Assembly: GCA_030377895.1 (NCBI GenBank)
Contig: JAUCGB010000038.1
Coordinates: forward strand, 1-35,129
DNA from: Anaerolineales bacterium HSG24
GTDB lineage: Bacteria > Chloroflexota > Anaerolineae > 4572-78 > J111
DNA: 35,129 bases
Direction: 5' to 3'
Shown: in pieces, positions 15,799 through 22,235 of the stretch
Numbering within the stretch: the first letter of the stretch is position 1
How the letters are laid out: every line of letters starts with the position of its first letter
Translations under genes and position numbers: made by a program
Notes under the pieces: generated by a model
What the model was told of the DNA's origin: nothing
The model's database searches: none
Seen by the model: only the letters and a program-made list of their open reading frames with translations

Positions 15799-16077
15799 TT
15801 AGTCTCCATCTTTTTTTCTTGGCCCGCGCTTCCCTTTTGGGGGCGTGGGCGGCATGCCCGTATGGGCGATGAGCGCGTCTACATCGTGCCGCAGACTTTT
15901 GAGCGTGGTTTGAATCTCTTTGAGCATGACCATCATTTGATGACGCTGGATGTTAGCTTGACGGTCGGTATCGTGTAACATGCTTATATGTTGAAACTGA
16001 TGCCCTATCGCCATCTCGATGGTCAGGTCTTCCACTTGCCACTTGTTCAATAGCTTTTTGATTGGCTCGGTACTCAC
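15799..16077 (-). CDS. Small hypothetical protein, probable coiled coil
   Basis: A 92-residue protein with a GTG start and an AGGAGG ribosome binding site 8 bp ahead on the minus strand, which supports it as a real gene. Residues about 40-75 (MMVMLKEIQTTLKSLRHDVDAL) have heptad-like spacing of hydrophobic residues. The C-terminal tail is Pro/Lys/Arg-rich (TPPKGKRGPRKK), suggesting nucleic acid contact or disorder. I do not recognise the family. It is isolated between a shared terminator and a long repeat-filled region. Confidence 0.65.
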   Translation of the reverse strand: MSTEPIKKLLNKWQVEDLTIEMAIGHQFQHISMLHDTDRQANIQRHQMMVMLKEIQTTLKSLRHDVDALIAHTGMPPTPPKGKRGPRKKDGD

Positions 16078-16162
16078 GGTTTTACCTCCTTTGTAAGAAT
16101 TAAGAATGAAAAATGAAGAATTATGAGTTGCAGGCAGAGTGCAATGCTTGCTTTGCCTGTCC

Positions 16163-16453
16163 TGCTATTCATAACTGTATCGTTGTTCTTCATATTTCGT
16201 GGCTATCAACGTAAGCCGAGACATGTAGCACATGCTTCAGCCTGTGCCGCACAGTCTAAAGACTGTGTTACGATATTATCTGTCGCACATTAAGTTGATA
16301 GCCCTGCTATTCATAACTGTATCATTGTTCTTCATATTTCGTGGCTATCAACGTAAGCCGAGACATGTAGCACATGCTTCAGCCTGTGCCGCACAGTCTA
16401 AAGACTGTGTTACGATATTATCTGTCGCACGTTAAGTTGATAGCTTATTTCGT
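16163..16453. mobile_element. Two GGCTA...TAGCC MITE copies in a ~142 bp tandem duplication
   Basis: The elements at 16201-16303 and 16343-16445 are nearly identical and each is preceded by CTGCTATTCATAACTGTATC and a TTCTTCATATTTCGT stretch, so element plus 39 bp flank was duplicated as a unit. The 8 bp sequence TATTTCGT stands before both copies (16193-16200, 16335-16342) and after the second (16446-16453), as expected for one insertion with target duplication followed by tandem duplication. Confidence 0.85.
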
Positions 16454-16487
16454 AGAGCAACGATTAACCTATTTAGGAATCGGAATT

Positions 16488-16560
16488 AAATAAGTTGCCC
16501 GTTTCGCCTTCGACAAGCTCAGGCTACGTCGCGTAGCCTGAGCTTGTCGAAGGCGCACTC
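16488..16560. repeat. Long perfect palindrome (GACAAGCTCAGG type) after a shared AAATAAGTTGC boundary
   Basis: CGCCTTCGACAAGCTCAGGC-TACG (16505-16528) pairs perfectly over 24 bp with 16532-16555 around a 3 bp loop. It is preceded by AATTAAATAAGTTGCCCGTT, the same boundary seen at the inner end of the repeat at 3391. A diverged copy is at 33318-33400. No T-run follows, so it is not a plain terminator. Confidence 0.8.
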
Positions 16561-16659
16561 CTCAAACATGCACAAGACGATGTAGGTCACGCTTGTAGCG
16601 TGACAATGACCGTTCGCCTGTATTGCTTGGGGGTATTACGGCGTTTATTTAGCAACTAG

Positions 16660-16776
16660 TGACGCTATAGATGTTCAGATAAACATTTTCAGCCGTTACC
16701 TTCCCGCAAGTTTAGAACTTGCGGGAAGGTTGGTCTTGAATTGAAAACCATTATCTGAAAGACTGTACAAGCGTCA
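16660..16776. repeat. TTCAGATAA...TTATCTGAA repeat with central hairpin
   Basis: Ends TGACGCT and AGCGTCA, inner arms ATGTTCAGATAA and TTATCTGAAAGACTGT, and a central perfect hairpin CTTCCCGCAAGTT/AACTTGCGGGAAG. A second copy with a different central hairpin is at 21996-22094. Confidence 0.75.
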
Positions 16777-16955
16777 CCTACAATGGTTTTATCTGTAAAG
16801 CAAACTTAACGGAGAATGAACCATGCCGATATGTGAAAAGTGACAAGCAAGCTCCGAAACATTCCCTGCGCTCTCCTCTAACCTCCTTTTTTGTTCCTGA
16901 TAAGGAGTGCAAAGCTCGCTTTGCCTCCAGGCAAGCCTTGCACTCCAGATTAAAT

Positions 16956-16988
16956 AAAAAACCTCCACAGTGATTGCACCGTGGAGGT
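16956..16988 (-). terminator. Terminator of the candidate ncRNA
   Basis: On the minus strand ACCUCCACGGUG and CACUGUGGAGGU form a 12-pair stem (one G-U) closed by a CAAU loop and followed by six U. This is one of the strongest terminators in the window, yet no convincing coding gene precedes it. Confidence 0.85.
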
Positions 16989-17227
16989 ATAGATTCCAGC
17001 CTGTAACATGGGTTCTGTTGGACAAGTTGTTTAGCCGCCCTGCCGTTTGGGATGGCACTTATAAGGCCATGCTTATTTACGTACAGGGTAGCCGAACTGT
17101 CTGCCTAACGACAAACACAATGTTATAATCGGTCTCGCCTCACGGTGATATTCTCACCGGTGTGGAGTTTGGAGTCTGCTCCTCTTCATGGGGAGTGACT
17201 CCATCCAATAAAAGTAAGTTTGAACGT
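16956..17227 (-). ncRNA. Candidate structured noncoding RNA, ~270 nt, family not recognised
   Basis: A strong minus-strand promoter (TTGCCA, 17 bp, TATAAT at 17234-17262) predicts a start near 17227, and a strong terminator ends the transcript near 16956. In between are several stable hairpins: GGAGUC/GACUCC with an inner CUCC/GGAG stem (17171-17202), CGGUGA/UCACCG (17143-17159), and AUGGC/GCCAU (17052-17070) enclosed by CCCUG/CAGGG (17038-17042 with 17084-17088). The only minus-strand frame (17058-16789) runs through the terminator and has no ribosome binding site, so it is unlikely to be a gene. I could not match it by eye to 6S, tmRNA, RNase P or SRP RNA. A leader of a lost gene is the alternative. 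Confidence 0.5.
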
Positions 17228-17233
17228 GGCTGG

Positions 17234-17262
17234 ATTATAATAAAGTTTTGGCGAATTGGCAA
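17234..17262 (-). promoter_or_regulatory. Promoter of the candidate ncRNA
   Basis: Minus strand TTGCCA (17257-17262), 17 bp spacer and perfect TATAAT (17234-17239). Confidence 0.65.
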
Positions 17263-17386
17263 ATTAGGCAGTAGTAGATGGAAAAGAGGCGTTTCGGCGA
17301 GTTTGGGTGAGGGAGAATAGCGAATCGCGTCGCTGCTATGTGGTTAAAAAAGGATGCAAATAAGAAATTAAAATCTGAATGATGAT

Positions 17387-17413
17387 TTGACAAAAATTAG
17401 ATGCTAGTATAAT
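17387..17413 (+). promoter_or_regulatory. Plus-strand promoter upstream of the toxin-antitoxin remnant
   Basis: A consensus TTGACA (17387-17392) is followed 15 bp later by TATAAT (17408-17413); TAATAT two bases on gives the usual 17 bp spacing. It faces the antitoxin gene, about 275 bp away, across tandem repeats and a MITE. Confidence 0.5.
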
Positions 17414-17434
17414 ATGGCTATTATGTTAAAGGTT

Positions 17435-17531
17435 GTTGCCATAGCGACATAATACGGCTGTGGTGCTTAAAATGTTGCTTAAGCGGCTATAATACGGCTA
17501 TGGTGCTTAAAGTGTTGCCATGGCAACATAA
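17435..17531. repeat. Tandem repeat of ~39-40 bp
   Basis: Units start at 17435, 17474 and 17514 (the last partial) and share GTTGC...ATAATACGGCT and TGGTGCTTAAA. The third unit begins with the palindrome GTTGCCATGGCAAC. The fragment CTTAAGCGGCTATAAT, part of unit two, recurs at 17635-17650 past the MITE and carries a perfect TATAAT box. Confidence 0.75.
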
Positions 17532-17634
17532 GGCTATCAACGTAAGCCGAGACATGTAGCACATGCTTCAGCCTGTGCCGCACAGTCTAAAGACTGTGTT
17601 ACGATATTATCTGTCGCACGTTAAGTTGGTAGCC
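17532..17634. mobile_element. GGCTA...TAGCC MITE, copy without visible target duplication
   Basis: GGCTATCAACGTAAGCCGAG to TTAAGTTGGTAGCC, 103 bp, nearly identical to 16201-16303. It lies within the tandem repeat tract upstream of the antitoxin gene. No matching 8 bp flanks are seen, so the locus may have recombined after insertion. Confidence 0.85.
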
Positions 17635-17687
17635 CTTAAGCGGCTATAATTTTGTGTGATAATTTTATATTCGGTTGTGAGGTTATA

Positions 17688-17948
17688 ATGCAAACATATC
17701 ATTTTGATGAAACTGTGAGTGACGAGGGTGTGGTTACACTTTCAGGGTTGCCTCCTTTGAGTAAGGTAGCTATTGTTGTTGTTGATACAAAACAATCTGA
17801 TTTCCAAGAATTGATGAAACAATGGATGTATGATATTCGACAACGTCATCCATTTGCTAAAATGAGCAAAGAAGAGATTATGAAGCATTTACGTCAAACT
17901 CGTGAAGTCGTTTATGATGAACTCTATGGTAATCGATATGATGATTAG
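17688..17948 (+). CDS. Antitoxin-like protein of a PIN-type toxin-antitoxin pair
   Basis: An 86-residue protein. ATG 17688 is chosen over an upstream in-frame start at 17652 because GTGAGG lies ahead of it and MQTYHFDETVSDEG matches the N-terminus I recall for small proteins paired with PIN toxins in Chloroflexota and cyanobacteria. The first half (VVTLSGLPPLSKVAIVVVD) is a predicted beta domain with the GLPPL motif; the C-terminal half is helical and charged, like a toxin-binding tail. Its end overlaps the start of the PIN gene by 8-11 bp, as in type II systems. Confidence 0.7.
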   Translation: MQTYHFDETVSDEGVVTLSGLPPLSKVAIVVVDTKQSDFQELMKQWMYDIRQRHPFAKMSKEEIMKHLRQTREVVYDELYGNRYDD

Positions 17949-18183
17949 TTTGGATACGAATGTGTGGGTATTTGGTATCTTACAAGGTGATATTTTTTGT
18001 GAAAAGATTATGTTTAATTTAGATAAGCTTAATATTATTGTTCCTAACCAAGTTCGTACTGAATTACATCATAATCTATCAAGTAGAGACCTAAAATATT
18101 TTTATGAATTGGTTATTAAGTCAAATACTCAGCTTAACTATGATGAAGTTCCTGATGTTTATGTTAGAGAAACGGTAAAATGA
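17938..18183 (+). pseudogene. PIN-domain toxin, C-terminally truncated
   Basis: Starting at ATG 17938 (or 17941), the product begins MMISLDTNVWVFGIL, with the first catalytic Asp of the PIN ribonuclease fold, then IIVPNQVRTELHHNL, with the conserved Glu. It stops after only ~81 residues (VYVRETVK), where PIN proteins usually have 130-150. The later acidic residues (the GD in the K-G-D stretch and the final D-N-R segment) are missing, so nuclease activity is unlikely. The stop TGA lies inside ATGA, the start of the restriction-modification gene, which suggests that gene arrived here by replacing the PIN 3' half. Confidence 0.75.
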
Positions 18184-21100
18184 CAATACAGGGTTATCTA
18201 AACGCAGTCAATAAAAAATTCAGATCAGGTATTTCAAGAGAACATTCCTACAGGGCTGATCTTGAAAACTTGATTCGTGAGTTGGTAAAAGGCGTTGAAA
18301 TTATCAACGAACCCGCCAATGTGACCGATTGCGGCAACCCTGATTATGTAATTACAAAGGGTAAAATTCCCATTGGTTACATTGAGGCCAAAGACATTGG
18401 CAAAGACCTAAACAGCAAACAATATAAAGAGCAATTTACCCGCTACAAAAAAGCCCTCAATAACTTGATTATCACCGATTATATCTGGTTTCAATTTTTC
18501 CAAAATGGTAAACTGGTTCACGAAATAAAGATTGGAGCAATTGAAAACGGCACGGTAAAATCACTTACAGAAAACTTTGCCGAATTTGAAAGCCTGATTC
18601 AAAACTTTTGCACCTTCATTGGGCAAACCATTAAATCACCAAAAAAATTGGCCGAGATGATGGCCTCAAAAGCCAGATTGCTTCAAACTATTTTGGAACG
18701 TGCTATTACCTCCGATGAAGAAACGCAAGAAGATACCTCGCTTAAAGACCAATTTGCATCATTTAAGAATATCCTCATCCACGACTTAAGGCCCAATGAA
18801 TTTGCCGATATTTATGCCCAAACATTGGCTTATGGCATGTTTGCCGCCCGTTTGCACGACCCGACTTTAGACACATTTACTCGACAAGAAGCCGCCGAAC
18901 TAATTCCCAATACAAACCCGTTTTTACGCAAATTATTTCAACACGTGGCCGGTTACGATATTGACGAACGCATAAAAACAACCGTTGATAACTTGGCTGA
19001 TGTTTTCCGGGCCACCAATGTAGATGATTTACTCCATAACTTTGGGCAAAGCACCCAGACCAACGACCCCATTATTCATTTTTACGAAACATTTCTGGCC
19101 GAGTACGACCCCAAATTGCGTAAAGCACGGGGCGTTTGGTACACCCCGGAACCCGTTGTTAATTTTATTGTCCGGGCGGTTGACGACATTCTTAAAACCG
19201 AATTTGGTTTGGCGCAAGGCTTGGCCGATACCAGCAAAACCAAAATAAAGGTGATGACCCAAACCGCAGATAAAAGAACCGCCTCCGGTTACAGAGAAAT
19301 TGAGCGCGAAGTACACAAGGTGCAAATTCTTGATCCCGCCACCGGCACAGGCACCTTTTTGGCCGAAGTAGTCAAGCACATTTACAACAAAAACTTTAAG
19401 GCCATGCAAGGGGCCTGGAGTGGTTACGTAGAAGAACATCTTGTCCCCCGCTTAAACGGTTTTGAGTTGCTGATGGCCTCTTACGCTATGGCCCACCTTA
19501 AACTGGATATGCTTTTGGCCGAAACCGGCTACAAGCCCCAAAAAGAGCAGCGTTTTAATATTTACTTGACCAACTCTTTGGAAGAACACCACCCCGATAC
19601 CGGCACGTTGTTTGCCAGTTGGCTCAGCAGCGAAGCCAATGAAGCCAACCACATTAAGCGCGACACGCCGGTAATGGTTGTGCTTGGCAATCCGCCTTAT
19701 GCAGTGAGCAGCTCCAATAAAGGCGAGTGGATCCAAAACCTACTGGCAGACTATAAGAAAAATCTGAATGAAAAGAAGTTGACCCTTGATGATGATTACA
19801 TTAAGTTCATTCGATACGGGCAATACTATATTGATAGAACCGGAAAAGGAATTTTAGCATATATTTCAAACAACAGCTTCATTGATGGTGTTACCCACAG
19901 ACAAATGCGAAGGTGTCTTTTAGAAAGTTTTGACAAGATTTATATCCTTGATTTGCACGGTGATTCAAAAAAAAGAGAAACCGCACCTGATGGTACACTT
20001 GACGAAAACGTGTTTGATATAATGCAAGGTGTAAGCATCAATATCTTTATCAAAACAAGAAAGAAAAAAAAAGGTCAATTAGGAGAAATATTTCATTTTG
20101 ATCTATATGGAGTACGAGAAAAGAAACAAAAAATACTTTTTGAAAGAAACTTGAAGACTGTAAATTGGAGCAAACTGTCCTATACGCAACCCTATTTGTT
20201 TTTTATCCCCAAAAACTATTCTGTTGAGGATAAATATAATAGCGGAATTTCAGTTTCAGAGTTGTTTGCAAATTATGTATCAGGAATACAGACAAAAAAT
20301 GACAAGCTGTCAATCCAGCATACGACAGACGAATTAACGGATATTATTAATGACTTTAAAAATTTAAATATTGAGGAATTAAAATCTCGGTATGATTTGA
20401 AGGATAGTAGTGGTTGGAGTGTTGGGAAAGCAAAAAACGATTTACTCAACAATCCCTATGAATATGCTTCAATTTACTATAGACCATTTGATATTCGAAA
20501 AACTGTCTTTACAGGGAAATCAGGTGGATTTATTGGTAGACCTCGGTTTAATATTATGAGGCATATGTTGAAAGAGAATTGTGGACTTATTTTTAAACGC
20601 TCAAGGTTATTGGGAAATATTAGAGGTTTTTCTCATTTTTCGATATGTAAGGGGATTTGCGATTTAAATTATCTTTCCGATCAATCATATGTTTTTCCCC
20701 TCTACCTCTACCCCGAAAGCACCGGACAGCAACCCTTTCTTGAAAGCAAACCCGAACGCAAACCCAATCTCAACCCCGAAATCGTCAAGCAAATTGCGGC
20801 CAAAATCAGTTTAACCTATATCCCAGAAAAAGAAAATACCCCCAACACCTTTGCCCCCATTGATATTTTGGATTACATCTATGCCGTTTTACACTCGCCC
20901 GCCTACCGCGAAAAATACAAAGGGTTTCTCAAAATAGATTTCCCCCGCGTCCCCTACCCCAAAAGCCAACAAATCTTTTGGCGGTTGGTTGAACTCGGCG
21001 GGGAACTGCGCCAAATTCACCTGTTGGAATCACCCAAAGTTGAAGCATACATCACCCAATACCCCAATGACGGAGATAACACCGTTACCCGCAAACTTAC

Positions 21101-21365
21101 AAAAACAAGCATCGGTTTTGAGCTAACCGACTCGGAAAAACAAACCGGCAAAGTCTGGATAAACAATGCCCAATATTTTGATAGCGTTCCCTTAATTGCT
21201 TGGGAGTTTTACATTGGTGGCTACCAACCCGCCCAAAAGTGGCTCAAAGACCGTAAAAAACGACAATTGTGTTTTGAAGATATTTTGCATTACCAAAAAA
21301 TTATTGTCGCCCTTACAGAAACAGACCGCATTATGAAAGAGATTGATGGTATTGAAATAGAGTAA
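18180..21365 (+). CDS. Type IIG-like restriction-modification enzyme (nuclease-methyltransferase fusion)
   Basis: A 1061-residue protein. The N-terminus has a PD-(D/E)XK core: Asp55 in GNPDYVI and E69-x-K71 in GYIEAKD. The centre is an N6-adenine methyltransferase: a helical part with RGVWYTPEPVVNFIVRA, motif I LDPATGTGTFLAEVV (about residues 384-398) and motif IV LGNPPYAV (about 501-508). The C-terminal ~450 residues contain the presumed target recognition region. One chain would both cut and methylate, with specificity unknown. No helicase domain is present. The start codon overlaps the truncated PIN stop by 4 bp. Codons for about 19740-20700 are more A+T-rich than on either side, as if the specificity region was exchanged. 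Confidence 0.88.
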   Translation: MTIQGYLNAVNKKFRSGISREHSYRADLENLIRELVKGVEIINEPANVTDCGNPDYVITKGKIPIGYIEAKDIGKDLNSKQYKEQFTRYKKALNNLIITDYIWFQFFQNGKLVHEIKIGAIENGTVKSLTENFAEFESLIQNFCTFIGQTIKSPKKLAEMMASKARLLQTILERAITSDEETQEDTSLKDQFASFKNILIHDLRPNEFADIYAQTLAYGMFAARLHDPTLDTFTRQEAAELIPNTNPFLRKLFQHVAGYDIDERIKTTVDNLADVFRATNVDDLLHNFGQSTQTNDPIIHFYETFLAEYDPKLRKARGVWYTPEPVVNFIVRAVDDILKTEFGLAQGLADTSKTKIKVMTQTADKRTASGYREIEREVHKVQILDPATGTGTFLAEVVKHIYNKNFKAMQGAWSGYVEEHLVPRLNGFELLMASYAMAHLKLDMLLAETGYKPQKEQRFNIYLTNSLEEHHPDTGTLFASWLSSEANEANHIKRDTPVMVVLGNPPYAVSSSNKGEWIQNLLADYKKNLNEKKLTLDDDYIKFIRYGQYYIDRTGKGILAYISNNSFIDGVTHRQMRRCLLESFDKIYILDLHGDSKKRETAPDGTLDENVFDIMQGVSINIFIKTRKKKKGQLGEIFHFDLYGVREKKQKILFERNLKTVNWSKLSYTQPYLFFIPKNYSVEDKYNSGISVSELFANYVSGIQTKNDKLSIQHTTDELTDIINDFKNLNIEELKSRYDLKDSSGWSVGKAKNDLLNNPYEYASIYYRPFDIRKTVFTGKSGGFIGRPRFNIMRHMLKENCGLIFKRSRLLGNIRGFSHFSICKGICDLNYLSDQSYVFPLYLYPESTGQQPFLESKPERKPNLNPEIVKQIAAKISLTYIPEKENTPNTFAPIDILDYIYAVLHSPAYREKYKGFLKIDFPRVPYPKSQQIFWRLVELGGELRQIHLLESPKVEAYITQYPNDGDNTVTRKLTKTSIGFELTDSEKQTGKVWINNAQYFDSVPLIAWEFYIGGYQPAQKWLKDRKKRQLCFEDILHYQKIIVALTETDRIMKEIDGIEIE

Positions 21366-21525
21366 AATCCACATAACAATAAAATTCAAGCTGAATTGGA
21401 AAGCTGTGCGGTTATTGAAGATTCTAAGCCAACAAACGCTATGAGGCTACAGTCATTAGGCCATCCTTTCCAATCCGCTTAATTTTGGTCGTTCGGCATC
21501 ATTCAACATTACTACGAGGTAAGTT

Positions 21526-21969
21526 TTGAATAATTTTAATTTTTGGCAAAAATGGCTGCTTTTCGTCGGCATCTATTTAATGGTTTTTGGCCTTTATTTA
21601 AGCTTTTTTGCCCAATCGAGCATAATGGATTTTCTCCTCAACAGTAATATTGATCCATACTTTTGGGGTAAAACGGAATTGCCTGAAAGTGCAATGAATT
21701 TTCAAGGCTGGATATATGGTGTTTTGGGAGCTACGATTGCTGGGTGGGGTACAATGATAGCTTTTTGGGCGTATTATCCATTTAAAACTCGTGAACCTTG
21801 GGCTTGGAGCGGTTTGGCTTTGGCTACGGCCATCTGGTTCATAGCTGACACTGCAATTTCAGCAATATATGGTGTAACCTTTAATATGCTTTTTAATACT
21901 ATTCTGCTCTTTCTTTTGGTCACACCTCTTGTCTTTACCAGAAAATATTTCGTAAAGCTAAAAACTTGA
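21526..21969 (+). CDS. Hypothetical four-helix membrane protein
   Basis: A 147-residue protein with a TTG start preceded by GAGGTAAG. Four hydrophobic segments are visible: KWLLFVGIYLMVFGLYL (about 9-26), GVLGATIAGWGTMIAFW, GLALATAIWFIADTAISAIY and LLFLLVTPLVF. I do not recognise the family; similar small proteins with conserved Trp residues occur without assigned function. The preceding 160 bp (21366-21525) show no other gene. It is isolated between the restriction-modification gene and repeats. Confidence 0.65.
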   Translation: MNNFNFWQKWLLFVGIYLMVFGLYLSFFAQSSIMDFLLNSNIDPYFWGKTELPESAMNFQGWIYGVLGATIAGWGTMIAFWAYYPFKTREPWAWSGLALATAIWFIADTAISAIYGVTFNMLFNTILLFLLVTPLVFTRKYFVKLKT

Positions 21970-21995
21970 AGACTTGGTCTTCGTTTGGGCCAAGT

Positions 21996-22094
21996 ATAGA
22001 TGTTCAGATAAGGTTTTGCAGTTCAATACCCTAAAGGTTTTAGAAACCTTTAGGGTCTGTCTATCCGAGTGAAAATCTTTATCTGAAAGACTGT
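21996..22094. repeat. TTCAGATAA...TTATCTGAA repeat with central hairpin
   Basis: ATAGATGTTCAGATAA at the left and TTATCTGAAAGACTGT at the right match the ends of 16660-16776. The central hairpin is ACCCTAAAGGTTT/AAACCTTTAGGGT, different in sequence from the other copy's. It could act as a terminator for the small membrane protein gene, though a T-run is lacking. Confidence 0.75.
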
Positions 22095-22096
22095 AA

Positions 22097-22235
22097 CACC
22101 TAACACAGAGTTTCACAGAGGAACACGGAGATTCACAGAGAAAAAACGAACTATTTTTCTTTTATATTACTCTGCTTCTCTGTGAAACTCTGTGTTCCTG
22201 TTTTAGTTTTCCCTAAGCCACTTTGTCGGGTAGCA
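22097..22235. repeat. TACCCGACA/CACAGAG repeat overlapping the hydantoinase gene end
   Basis: AACACAGAGTTTCACAGAGG at the left and CTCTGTGAAACTCTGTGTTC with the terminal TTTGTCGGGTAGCAAG at the right. Only the right end keeps the TGTCGGGTA signature. In the minus strand it encodes the last ~28 residues and stop of the hydantoinase gene. Confidence 0.8.

Noticed and set aside
16163..16453. Repeated ~103 bp units as a possible CRISPR array
   Set aside because: Repeats are too long, spacers are near identical, copies are dispersed through the window with target duplications, and no cas gene is present.
16789..17058. An 89-codon minus-strand frame in the large gene-free region
   Set aside because: It runs through a strong terminator on the same strand, has no ribosome binding site and no domain-like pattern.
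16956..17227. Known housekeeping RNA (6S, tmRNA, RNase P or SRP RNA)
   Set aside because: No tmRNA tag or tRNA-like ends, no RNase P core segments and no SRP GGAA tetraloop domain were found; a long closing stem typical of 6S is not seen either. A covariance search could still overturn this.
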